Positions 1-6,185 of a stretch of DNA of 7,755 nt are shown one piece after another; positions within the stretch are counted from its first letter, which is position 1; every line of letters starts with the position of its first letter. This DNA is from Alphaproteobacteria bacterium (GTDB lineage Bacteria > Pseudomonadota > Alphaproteobacteria > UBA9219): the NCBI GenBank assembly GCA_028865155.1, contig JAGWKW010000054.1:1-7755 (forward strand), read 5' to 3'. The position numbers and the translations under genes were made by a program. Under the pieces are notes generated by a model. It did not search any database and had not been told where the DNA came from. It worked only from the letters and a program-made list of their open reading frames with translations.

Positions 1-727
1 CGCTCACCCGCGCGCGCCTGCGCATCCCGGCGGTATCGACAAGGCGGATCGGCTGATCGTTATAGGCATAAGGGATGGGCACGGAATCGCGGGTCAATCC
101 CGGCTCCGGCCCGGTCAGCATCCGTTCCTCGCCGATCAGCTTGTTGATCAGCGTCGATTTGCCCGCGTTGGGCCGCCCGACGACCGCAACGATCAGGCGT
201 TTTTCTTCCTCTTCCTGCTCGTCGCCGTCTTCGGGTTCAAGTTTCGATAGGGCTTCATAGACATCCATCATCCCGTCGCCGTGCGAAGCCGAAACGGGGA
301 TCGGCTCGCCGAAGCCGAGCGATACGGTTTCATCCATCGCGGCGGGCAGAACCGCGCCCTCGCATTTGTTGGCGAGCAACAGGATCGGCTTCCCGGTTTT
401 ACGAAGTTCGCGTGCGATGGCGGTGTCTTCGGAAGTCAGCCCGGCGCGCGCATCGACGACGAACAGGACGGCATTCGCCTGCGCCAGAGCCTTTTTCGTC
501 TGTTGCGCGGTGCGCGCGGCGACGCTGCCCTTGGCGCGCATATCCTCCAGCCCGGCGGTGTCGATGACGCGAAAACGCATATCGAACAGATGCCCATCGC
601 CCTCGCGCCAGTCGCGCGTCACGCCCGGCGTGTCGTCGACGATAGCCATTTTCTTGCCGACGAAACGGTTGAACAAGGTCGACTTCCCGACATTGGGCCG
701 GCCTGCGATGACGATCGTGAATGCCAT
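1..727 (-). CDS. der: Ribosome-assembly GTPase Der (EngA), N-terminal half, truncated by window edge
   Basis: Der is a cytoplasmic GTPase with two tandem G domains and a C-terminal KH-like domain, needed for maturation of the 50S ribosomal subunit. About 242 residues are visible, starting from the ATG at 727. The first G domain shows the P-loop GRPNVGKS (residues 9-16), the switch threonine in PGVTRD, DTAG (56-59), NKCE at the G4 position (120-123) and SASHG at G5. An acidic linker (EDGDEQEEEEK) follows. The second domain opens with GRPNAGKS, PGLTRD and DTAGMRRR before the sequence is cut. Two P-loops in one chain, in this order, are diagnostic of Der. G4 has Glu where the textbook motif has Asp; I believe this also occurs in other alphaproteobacterial Der proteins, so I do not treat it as a defect. 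The gene starts 4 bases after the bamB stop, so it is almost certainly co-transcribed. No strong Shine-Dalgarno is seen, which suggests translational coupling. The second half of the protein lies outside the window. Confidence 0.96.
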   Translation of the reverse strand, partial: MAFTIVIAGRPNVGKSTLFNRFVGKKMAIVDDTPGVTRDWREGDGHLFDMRFRVIDTAGLEDMRAKGSVAARTAQQTKKALAQANAVLFVVDARAGLTSEDTAIARELRKTGKPILLLANKCEGAVLPAAMDETVSLGFGEPIPVSASHGDGMMDVYEALSKLEPEDGDEQEEEEKRLIVAVVGRPNAGKSTLINKLIGEERMLTGPEPGLTRDSVPIPYAYNDQPIRLVDTAGMRRRARVS

Positions 728-731
728 GGGG

Positions 732-2054
732 TTATCTTAACGCAATTAAATTACCGTCGTCGGTCACGACATACATCGTGCGGTTCACGACGATGGGCGA
801 CACATAAACGGGTTCGCCCAGATCGACGCTGTCGCGCGGGCTGCCGTCTTCGGGCGAAAAGGCCGCGAGCGTGCCTTGCGAATTGACCATCCACAAATTG
901 CCGCCGGCGGCAAGCGGGCCCGCCCAGGTCACGCGGGCGGAATCCTTGTCCGCCGGGTCGGCGCGTTTGGCCAGATGCTTGACCCACATGATGCGGCCGC
1001 TGTCTTTTTCAAGCGCCATCAGCTGATGATCGCCGCCATAGACGAAAACCGCATCGCCCGCGATCACGGGCGTATTGATGCCGCCGACATCCGCTTCCCA
1101 TATCCTGCCGCCGGTGCGCTGGTCGAGCGCGACCATCGCGCCGTCATGGCTGATCGCATAAACGACATTGTGGTCGACGACCGGAAGGCCGCGAATGTCC
1201 GCGATGGCAGGCAGCGCCCCCATCTGCTTGGGGATGGCGAGCGAATAGTTCCACAAGGCGCGCCCGTTCTGCGCGCGTAGATCGTAAACCTCGCCCGAAT
1301 TATAGGCGACGACGACATTGTCGAACTGCGCTGCCGGGCTGGCTTCGCCCATCAGCGTCGCGCTTTCCGTAACCCCGGCATGCTGCCACAGCACGCTACC
1401 ACTGGCGGCGGACAGGGCGCTCAGGTCGTTGTCGATGCTGACGACATAGACGATGCCGTTGGCAACCGACGCCGCGTCGCGCAACGGCTTGTGCAGACGA
1501 CTGCGCCATTTGACCTTGCCCGTTTTCGCGTCGAGCGCGAAGACGTCGCCGAACCCCGTGGTCGCGTAAACGACGCCGCCATCGACCGATACGCCGCCGC
1601 CAATAGCCGGGTTGTCGGCATCCTGCGGCGTCGTGTCGAACTGCCATTCCTGATTGCCGCTTTTGGCGTCGAAAGCCGTGACCAGCCCTTGCGAATCCAT
1701 CGTATAGACGCTGCCCCGGTCGGCGACCGGGTGGGCCAGAAGCTTGTAATCCGAATCCGACCCTTCGCCGACGCTTTGCTCCCATACGATTTTCGGGTGC
1801 TGCGAAAATTCGACATACGGCATGACATGGTTCGCGTCATAGCCCGCCTGCGGCCACGAAAAGTTGACCAGCATCGGCGGCAGGTCGGGCTTCCTGTCCT
1901 GCAGCGACGCGTCGGCCTGCAAGGCTTGCGGCGCGGGCATCACGGCGACGCGCTTGCCCTTGACCGTGCTGCCGATTTTGTTGCCGCTGTCGGCGCAGGC
2001 GGCAAGCGCGACCAGCGCAGCCAGCGTGACGATCCGGGTCAGGTTCTTGTTCAT
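732..2054 (-). CDS. bamB: Outer-membrane assembly lipoprotein BamB (PQQ-like beta-propeller)
   Basis: This 440-residue protein is BamB (YfgL), an accessory lipoprotein of the BAM complex that helps BamA insert beta-barrel proteins into the outer membrane. The N-terminus is a lipoprotein signal: MNKN, a basic residue, a short hydrophobic stretch and the lipobox LAAC with the acylated Cys at residue 20. Residue +2 is Ala, so no inner-membrane retention signal is seen. The rest is built of repeated PQQ-like blades with the pattern V.Y....G...ALDA.TG...W (for example FALDAKTGKVKW, VALDQRTGGRIW and MALEKDSGRIMW). I count about eight blades, as expected for an eight-bladed propeller, and the last blade ends at the C-terminus (YVVTDDGNLIALR). 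PQQ enzymes share this fold, but there is no dehydrogenase region, and the lipobox and the neighbouring der and yfgM-like genes fix the identity. The gene sits 19 bases after the yfgM-like stop. The upstream bases include AAAGG at loose spacing and AGGG close to the ATG. Confidence 0.95.
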   Translation of the reverse strand: MNKNLTRIVTLAALVALAACADSGNKIGSTVKGKRVAVMPAPQALQADASLQDRKPDLPPMLVNFSWPQAGYDANHVMPYVEFSQHPKIVWEQSVGEGSDSDYKLLAHPVADRGSVYTMDSQGLVTAFDAKSGNQEWQFDTTPQDADNPAIGGGVSVDGGVVYATTGFGDVFALDAKTGKVKWRSRLHKPLRDAASVANGIVYVVSIDNDLSALSAASGSVLWQHAGVTESATLMGEASPAAQFDNVVVAYNSGEVYDLRAQNGRALWNYSLAIPKQMGALPAIADIRGLPVVDHNVVYAISHDGAMVALDQRTGGRIWEADVGGINTPVIAGDAVFVYGGDHQLMALEKDSGRIMWVKHLAKRADPADKDSARVTWAGPLAAGGNLWMVNSQGTLAAFSPEDGSPRDSVDLGEPVYVSPIVVNRTMYVVTDDGNLIALR

Positions 2055-2073
2055 CGCCCTGTGCCTTTTATAT

Positions 2074-2718
2074 TCAGTTCAGGCTGCGGAGAATGTCGGC
2101 GGCGCGCTCGCTCATCTTGCGCGGCGCGCGCTCGTCCTGCGCCAGACCGGTGAAGATTTTCTCGGCTTTGGCCGTGTCGCCCGCGCGCAGCGCCAGATAG
2201 GCTTGCGCCTCCGTCGCTGCGTAACGCCACGTGCCATTCTTTGCCGTTAAAGGCTGTAACCGCGCCGCAAGCGCCGCCGGATCTCCTTTGTCCATCTGCG
2301 CCTGCACCGACAACAGCGTGCCGAGCTGGCGGAACGCATTGTCGGCCTTGCCGTCGGTTGCGGCTTCGTCGAACAGCTTGACCGCCTTGGCCATGTCGCC
2401 GTTGTCATAGGCGAAGGCGCCCGCGCGCAAAAGCGCGAAAGCGGACAGGTTGGTGCCGGGGTGCGCGTCGGCGAATTCCTGCAGCGCGGCGATGTCCTTG
2501 GCCGGGTTCGCGCCTTCGTCGGACGCGGAAAGATAGGCCCCGGTCAGCTTGAGGTCGCGGCTCGTTTTCCAGTTGTGATAGACCGACGAACCCGCCGTGC
2601 CGATCACGACCGCCAGCGCGGCGGCGATCACGAAAACGCCGTATTTTTTCCATAAGGCTTCGAGCCTCTGGCGTTCGAGGTCTTCCTTGATCTCGTCAAA
2701 GATGCTGTATTCGGTCAT
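2074..2718 (-). CDS. YfgM-like membrane-anchored TPR protein (TPR_21 family)
   Basis: A 214-residue protein with a short cytoplasmic N-terminus beginning MTEYSIFDEIKEDL, one transmembrane helix at about residues 27-48 (GVFVIAAALAVVIG), and a periplasmic domain of alpha-helical tetratricopeptide-like repeats. Repeat signatures include ALLRAGAFAYDNGDMAKAVKLFDEA and AYLALRAGDTAKAEKIFTGLAQ. This is the architecture of E. coli YfgM, an ancillary SecYEG subunit that works with periplasmic chaperones, and of the TPR_21/DUF2133 family. The position directly upstream of bamB-der supports the assignment. The frame stays open upstream to 2958, but that extension runs antisense into yejE and has no protein character. 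The ATG at 2718 gives the family-typical MTEYSIFDEI.EDL start, so I chose it. The ribosome-binding site is weak. It is the first gene of the operon, and a candidate promoter lies just upstream. The function in alphaproteobacteria is inferred from the enteric protein. Confidence 0.85.
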   Translation of the reverse strand: MTEYSIFDEIKEDLERQRLEALWKKYGVFVIAAALAVVIGTAGSSVYHNWKTSRDLKLTGAYLSASDEGANPAKDIAALQEFADAHPGTNLSAFALLRAGAFAYDNGDMAKAVKLFDEAATDGKADNAFRQLGTLLSVQAQMDKGDPAALAARLQPLTAKNGTWRYAATEAQAYLALRAGDTAKAEKIFTGLAQDERAPRKMSERAADILRSLN

Positions 2719-2730
2719 GGCGACTCGCAG

Positions 2731-2759
2731 TTGCGGAAAATCGGGAAAACGAACATAAA
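2731..2759 (+). promoter_or_regulatory. Candidate sigma70-type promoter for yejE
   Basis: On the plus strand TTGCGG (2731-2736) and CATAAA (2754-2759) are separated by 17 bases. Transcription would start near 2766, about 32 bases before the yejE ATG. The match is weak (TTG of the -35 and ATAA of the -10). A second pairing, TTGTTC (2763-2768) with TAGCAT (2787-2792), has an 18-base spacer and would give an almost leaderless mRNA. I cannot choose between them from sequence alone. Confidence 0.22.
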
Positions 2760-2769
2760 GTCTTGTTCG
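2750..2769. promoter_or_regulatory. Perfect 6-bp inverted repeat CGAACA-N8-TGTTCG, possible operator
   Basis: The half-sites CGAACA (2750-2755) and TGTTCG (2764-2769) are perfect inverted copies separated by 8 bases, in the middle of the 79-base region between two divergent operons. The site overlaps the proposed -10 boxes on both strands, where a dimeric repressor would be expected to sit. It contains GAAC/GTTC words. However, the alphaproteobacterial LexA box is a direct repeat (GTTC-N7-GTTC) and the Bacillus-type box has a 4-base spacer (CGAAC-N4-GTTCG), so neither fits. The cognate regulator is unknown. Confidence 0.35.
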
Positions 2770-2780
2770 CCCAAGCACAA
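2752..2780 (-). promoter_or_regulatory. Candidate sigma70-type promoter for the yfgM-bamB-der operon
   Basis: On the minus strand TTGTGC (2780-2775) and TATGTT (2757-2752) are separated by 17 bases. Transcription would start near 2745, giving a leader of about 27 bases before the ATG at 2718. The boxes are only partial matches to the consensus and were found by eye, so this is a candidate only. The -10 box overlaps the inverted repeat at 2750-2769. Confidence 0.3.
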
Positions 2781-2797
2781 GAGAACTAGCATAGGCA

Positions 2798-3862
2798 ATG
2801 TCCCTTTTACCCCGCACATGGTCGCCGATCAATCGCCGCCGCTGGGCCAATTTCAAGGCCAACCGGCGCGGATTCTGGTCTTTGTGGATATTTCTGGCCC
2901 TGTTCGGCGTCACGCTGTGCGCCAATTTCGTGGCCAACGACCACCCGCTGCTGGTCAAGTTCGAAGGGCATTATTATTTCCCCATTTTCAAATCCTACCC
3001 CGAAACCTTCTGGGGCGGCCAGTTCGAGACCGAAGCGCGCTACCGCGACCCGTATGTCAAAAAGCTTATCGACGCGAACAAAGGAAAAGGGGGGGGCTGG
3101 ATGGTCTGGCCGCCGATCCCCTTTTCCTATGACACCATCAATTACGCGCTGACCCAGCCCGCGCCTTCTCCCCCTTCGGCGGCCGACTGGCTCGGCACCG
3201 ACGATCAGGGCCGCGACGTCCTGGCCCGCATCATCTATGGCTTCCGCATTTCGGTTCTGTTCGGGCTGACGCTGACTTTCTTTTCCTCCATCGTCGGCAT
3301 CGCGGCAGGCGCGGTGCAGGGTTATTTCGGCGGGCTGACCGATCTTCTCATGCAGCGTTTCATGGAAATATGGAACGGCATGCCGGTTCTGTTCCTCCTT
3401 ATCATTATGGCGAGCCTCGTGCAGCCGAATTTCTGGTGGCTGCTCGGGCTCATGCTGATGTTTTCGTGGATGCAGCTTGTCCATGTCGTGCGCGCCGAAT
3501 TTTTGCGCGCGCGCAATTTCGACTATGTCCGCGCCGCCAAGGCTTTGGGCGCAGGCGACATCACCATCATGCGCCGCCATGTCTTGCCCAACGCGATGGT
3601 CGCGACGCTGACCTTTTTGCCGTTCGTACTGAACGGCGCGATCACGACATTGACGGCTTTGGACTTCCTCGGTTTCGGTTTGCCGCCCGGTTCGCCGTCT
3701 TTGGGCGAGCTTCTCAATCAGGGCAAAAACAATCTGCAGGCGCCGTGGCTGGGCCTCAGCGCGTTCGTCGTGCTGGCAACCATGCTGACGCTGCTGATCT
3801 TCATCGGCGAGGCGGTGCGCGACGCGTTCGACCCGCGCAAAGTGACGGGGGGACAAGGATAA
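2798..3862 (+). CDS. yejE: ABC importer permease YejE (peptide/microcin C type)
   Basis: A 354-residue inner-membrane permease of the DppC/OppC class. The N-terminus (NRRRWANFKANRRGFWSLWIF, then a long non-membrane segment with YYFP, WGG and WPPIPFSYDTINY) is distinctive of YejE, the second permease of the YejABEF importer, which takes up microcin C and other peptides in E. coli. One membrane segment lies at about residues 26-48, a periplasmic loop at 49-145, and the transport domain from about 148 onward with several membrane helices. The EAA loop that contacts the ATPase is RAAKALGAGD...RRHVLPN (246-265). The C-terminus ends IGEAVRDAFDPRK. The start aligns with that of E. coli YejE by recollection, but its Shine-Dalgarno is poor (AGG only 2 bases from the ATG). 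A run of eight G lies at codons 98-100, in a few extra residues (KGKGG) that I do not recall from the E. coli protein. yejF follows, but yejA and yejB are not upstream; the divergent yfgM-like gene is there instead. Confidence 0.95.
   Translation: MSLLPRTWSPINRRRWANFKANRRGFWSLWIFLALFGVTLCANFVANDHPLLVKFEGHYYFPIFKSYPETFWGGQFETEARYRDPYVKKLIDANKGKGGGWMVWPPIPFSYDTINYALTQPAPSPPSAADWLGTDDQGRDVLARIIYGFRISVLFGLTLTFFSSIVGIAAGAVQGYFGGLTDLLMQRFMEIWNGMPVLFLLIIMASLVQPNFWWLLGLMLMFSWMQLVHVVRAEFLRARNFDYVRAAKALGAGDITIMRRHVLPNAMVATLTFLPFVLNGAITTLTALDFLGFGLPPGSPSLGELLNQGKNNLQAPWLGLSAFVVLATMLTLLIFIGEAVRDAFDPRKVTGGQG
3089..3096 (+). repeat. Homopolymer run of eight G inside yejE
   Basis: Eight consecutive G encode the Gly-Gly-Gly of KGKGGGW in YejE, immediately after an A-rich stretch. 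Gain of one G would lead to a stop at 3130-3132, and loss of one G to a stop at 3150-3152. Either would remove the whole transport domain. The run is intact and in frame here. It could be a slippage site, or a sequencing-error hotspot if the assembly came from error-prone reads. Confidence 0.9.
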
Positions 3863-3894
3863 TATGGGGCGTCCATTTCCATACGCCTTCGGCG

Positions 3895-4041
3895 CCCCCC
3901 TCCCTAACCCTCCCCGCAAGGGGGAGGGAATCCTGCCGCACTTGTTGCACCGTGCTTTTTTACCGTCGATGATGACAGAACAGTCGTGCAGCAAGAGCAA
4001 TGGTATTCCCTCCCCCTTGCGGGGAGGGTTAGGGAGGGGGG
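3895..4041. repeat. Large REP/BIME-like inverted repeat filling the yejE-yejF gap
   Basis: Two 37-base arms, 3895-3931 and 4005-4041, are perfect reverse complements separated by 73 bases. Each arm is itself a small REP-like palindrome: CCCTCCCC, a GCAAG loop, then GGGGAGGG (3908-3928 in the left arm, mirrored in the right). The spacer continues the symmetry. After 9 unpaired bases on each side, CTTGTTGCAC (3941-3950) pairs with GTGCAGCAAG (3986-3995) with one G-U. Weaker similarity extends outside the arms (CTTCGGCG on the left, TGGCGAAG on the right). As RNA the whole unit would fold into one long hairpin. Head-to-head palindromic units resemble BIME elements, and C/G-rich repeats of this look are widespread between alphaproteobacterial genes (recollection, not a search). 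No transposase and no obvious target duplication are present. Confidence 0.9.
4021..4041 (+). promoter_or_regulatory. G-quadruplex motif overlapping the yejF ribosome-binding site
   Basis: The right arm of the repeat ends with four G-runs (4, 3, 3 and 6 G) separated by loops of 1, 3 and 1 bases, a textbook intramolecular quadruplex pattern. The same bases hold the only Shine-Dalgarno-like sequence of yejF: GGAGG at 4033-4037 and a G6 run at 4036-4041, which is 10 bases before the ATG at 4052. In the mRNA this stretch can therefore bind the ribosome, fold as a quadruplex, or pair with the left arm. The motif is seen directly; any regulatory effect is inference. Confidence 0.6.
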
Positions 4042-4051
4042 TGGCGAAGCC

Positions 4052-5668
4052 ATGATGAACCAACCTCTCCTCCGCGTCGAAAATCTCGGCGTCGATTTCG
4101 GCCACGGCGCGGAACGCGCCTCGGTCGTGCGCGGCGTGTCGTTCGACATCGCCAAAGGCGAAACGCTGGCGCTGGTCGGCGAGTCCGGTTCGGGCAAATC
4201 GGTCACGGCCTTGTCTTTGCTTCAACTGCTGCCCTACCCCAACGCGTCGCACCCGACAGGCAGCATCAAATTCGATGGCGAGGAAGCCATCGGCGCGAAA
4301 CCGGCCATGCTGCAGGATTTGCGCGGCAACCGCGTCGGCATAATTTTTCAGGAGCCGATGACATCGCTCAACCCGCTGCACACGATCGGGCGGCAGGTCG
4401 CGGAAACCCTGCTGATCCACAAAAACATGAACGCGGCGCAGGCCAAGGCGCGCGTGATCGAATTGCTGCATCTCGTCGCCCTGCCCGACCCGGAAAAACG
4501 CATCGACGCCTATCCGCATGAGCTTTCGGGCGGCCAGCGCCAGCGCGTCATGATCGCGATGGCTTTGGCGAACGAGCCCGATCTGCTGATCGCGGACGAA
4601 CCGACAACCGCGCTCGACGTTACGATACAGGCACAAATCCTGAAACTGCTGAAAGATTTGCAGCAGCGTTTCGGCATGGCGCTTTTGCTCATCACCCACG
4701 ATCTGTCCATTGTGCGCAAGGTCGCCGACAAAGTCTGCGTCATGCAGCATGGCGAGATCGTCGAACATGGCGCGGCGGCGGAAATTTTCGCCAGGCCGAA
4801 ACATCCCTATACGAAAATGCTTCTGGCCGCCGAGCCGAAAGGCGAAGCTTTGCCCCTGCCCGCGCAGGCCGAAGAAATTATGCGTGTCGAAGACGTAAAA
4901 GTCTGGTTCCCGATCAAGAAAGGCATTTTCCGCCGCGTGTCCGATTATGTCCGCGCCGTGGATGGCGTGTCGCTGACGGTGCGCGCGGGAGAAACGGTCG
5001 GCGTGGTGGGCGAGTCCGGTTCCGGCAAGACGACGCTGGGCCTCGCGCTGCTGCGGCTTTTGTCCGCGACGGGCAAGGTCGTTTTCATGGGCCGCGACAT
5101 CATGGATTTGCCCAAAAAGGAATTGCGCCCGTTGCGCCGCGAGATGCAGGTCGTGTTCCAGGATCCGTTCGGCAGTTTAAGCCCGCGCATGTCGGCTGGC
5201 GACATCATCGCCGAAGGGTTGGACATTCATAAATTATGCGCGGACAAGGCCGAGCGCGAAAAACGCGTCATCGCCGCGCTGGAGGAAGTCGGCCTCGACC
5301 CCGAAAGCCGCCACCGCTATCCGCACGAATTTTCCGGCGGGCAACGCCAGCGCATTTCGATCGCGCGCGCCGTGATTTTGCAGCCCAAACTCATCATCCT
5401 CGACGAGCCGACGTCCGCGCTCGACATGTCGGTGCAGGCGCAGATCGTTGCCCTGCTGCGCGATTTGCAACAACGGCGCGGGCTTGCTTTCATCTTCATC
5501 AGCCACGATCTGCGCGTCGTGCGCGCGCTCGCGCATCACGTCATCGTGATGAAAGAAGGGCATGTCGTGGAACAGGGATCGGCGGCGCAACTGTTCGCGC
5601 AGCCGCAGCAGGATTACACCAAAACCCTGCTCGCCGCCGCGCTCAATCTCGAAGCGCGGGAAGAATAA
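4052..5668 (+). CDS. yejF: ABC importer double ATPase YejF
   Basis: A 538-residue cytoplasmic protein with two complete ABC ATPase domains fused in tandem, which power import through the YejB/YejE permease pair. Domain 1: Walker A GESGSGKS (43-50), Q-loop Gln100 in [10 protein letters not shown], signature LSGGQRQR (158-165), Walker B LLIADEP (178-184), switch His216. Domain 2: Walker A GESGSGKT (320-327), Q-loop Gln370, signature FSGGQRQR (427-434), Walker B LIILDEP (447-453), switch His485. The oligopeptide-family motif HPYTKMLL lies between the two domains and a related DYTKTLL at the C-terminus. The length is close to that of E. coli YejF (about 530 residues). The frame is open back to an ATG at 3986, but those 22 extra residues are the translated repeat arm (PLAGRVREGGG), so I start at 4052; the ATG at 4055 is equally possible and best matches the E. 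coli start. The next gene follows after 11 bases. Adjacency to yejE confirms the partner. Confidence 0.96.
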   Translation: MMNQPLLRVENLGVDFGHGAERASVVRGVSFDIAKGETLALVGESGSGKSVTALSLLQLLPYPNASHPTGSIKFDGEEAIGAKPAMLQDLRGNRVGIIFQEPMTSLNPLHTIGRQVAETLLIHKNMNAAQAKARVIELLHLVALPDPEKRIDAYPHELSGGQRQRVMIAMALANEPDLLIADEPTTALDVTIQAQILKLLKDLQQRFGMALLLITHDLSIVRKVADKVCVMQHGEIVEHGAAAEIFARPKHPYTKMLLAAEPKGEALPLPAQAEEIMRVEDVKVWFPIKKGIFRRVSDYVRAVDGVSLTVRAGETVGVVGESGSGKTTLGLALLRLLSATGKVVFMGRDIMDLPKKELRPLRREMQVVFQDPFGSLSPRMSAGDIIAEGLDIHKLCADKAEREKRVIAALEEVGLDPESRHRYPHEFSGGQRQRISIARAVILQPKLIILDEPTSALDMSVQAQIVALLRDLQQRRGLAFIFISHDLRVVRALAHHVIVMKEGHVVEQGSAAQLFAQPQQDYTKTLLAAALNLEAREE

Positions 5669-5679
5669 GGAGAACATAG

Positions 5680-6174
5680 ATGACCAAGACCATCATCGGC
5701 ATCATGGGGCCGGGAGAAAAAGCCACCCAACAGGATTTGGATATCGCCTATGAAATCGGCAAATGCGCCGCCGAAGCAGGTTATACCGTCATGACAGGCG
5801 CGCGGCCTGCCGGGGTTATGGAAGCGGGTCTGCGCGGTGCAAAAAGCGCGGGCGGACAAACGCTCGGCATCATTCCGTCGAAAAACAAAGCCGAGGCCAG
5901 CCCCTACGCCGACATCGTCGTTGTCACAGGCCTTAATAGCGCACGCAACTACATCAACATCCTGACATCGGATGCCATCGTTGCTTGCGGCGCCGAGGCA
6001 GGAACGCTGTCGGAAATCGCCCTAGCCATAAAAGAGAAAAAGCATGTTGTTCTGGTGACTCAAAACAAGAAAGCTATAGATTTTCTCAAAGAACTCGCGC
6101 CAGACTTCGTACATAATGTGAAAAACGCAGCCGAAGCAATGCAGGCCGTTATGAAGCTGCTTCAAACGGATTGA
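5680..6174 (+). CDS. TIGR00725/SLOG-type nucleotide-binding protein
   Basis: A 164-residue single-domain Rossmann-like protein of the SLOG superfamily (relatives: LOG phosphoribohydrolases and the DprA core), best matching family TIGR00725. Visible hallmarks are an opening strand TIIGIMGPGE, a nucleotide-loop region TGARPAGVMEAGLRGAKSAGG followed by TLGIIPS, the middle motif TGLNSARN, and CGAEAGTLSEIALAIKEKK, which corresponds to the GG.GT..E motif of LOG proteins with its Glu retained. The exact reaction is not known for this family; LOG activity should not be assumed because the PGGXGTXXE motif is altered. It starts 11 bases after yejF behind a good Shine-Dalgarno (AAGGAG at 5667-5672, 7-base spacing), so it is probably in the same transcript, though no link to peptide uptake is known. 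The 3' half is noticeably AT-richer than its neighbours (51 G/C in bases 6001-6120 by hand count) and uses CTA and ATA codons, which may mean a transferred gene. The MGPGE..T opening resembles cyanobacterial members as I recall them. Confidence 0.8.
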   Translation: MTKTIIGIMGPGEKATQQDLDIAYEIGKCAAEAGYTVMTGARPAGVMEAGLRGAKSAGGQTLGIIPSKNKAEASPYADIVVVTGLNSARNYINILTSDAIVACGAEAGTLSEIALAIKEKKHVVLVTQNKKAIDFLKELAPDFVHNVKNAAEAMQAVMKLLQTD

Positions 6175-6185
6175 CTTTTTCGCTT

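Noticed and set aside
120..123. NKCE instead of NKxD at the G4 motif of Der (protein residues 120-123) as a sign of a broken GTPase.
   Set aside because: All other G motifs are intact and Glu at this site is, as I recall, found in other alphaproteobacterial Der proteins.
281..2153. Several plus-strand open frames opposite der and bamB (for example 281-886, 876-1280 and 1380-2153).
   Set aside because: They are Arg/Ala-rich shadows with no recognisable motif, while the minus-strand frames match known families throughout.
2750..2769. Reading the inverted repeat as an SOS (LexA) box.
   Set aside because: The alphaproteobacterial box is a direct repeat GTTC-N7-GTTC and the Bacillus-type box has a 4-base spacer; the site here is inverted with a longer gap.
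2719..2958. An 80-residue N-terminal extension of the YfgM-like protein.
   Set aside because: It is antisense to the start of yejE, lacks protein character and would place the usual MTEYSIFDEI start in the middle of the protein.
3895..4041. Calling the inverted repeat an insertion sequence, or a CRISPR fragment.
   Set aside because: There is no transposase frame, there are only two copies and they are inverted, and the 73-base interior is itself palindromic, unlike a CRISPR spacer.
2807..4804. A minus-strand open frame of 665 codons antisense to yejE and yejF.
   Set aside because: It is rich in His, Arg, Gln and Asp with no domain, as expected from the reverse frame of GC-rich coding DNA, and it passes through the non-coding repeat. 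The plus-strand genes are unmistakable.
6152..6180. A possible rho-independent terminator after the TIGR00725-type gene (TGAAG-CTG-CTTCA, then TTTTT).
   Set aside because: The stem has only 5 pairs, lies inside the coding sequence, and the T-run is about 12 bases away, so it is unlikely to terminate efficiently.
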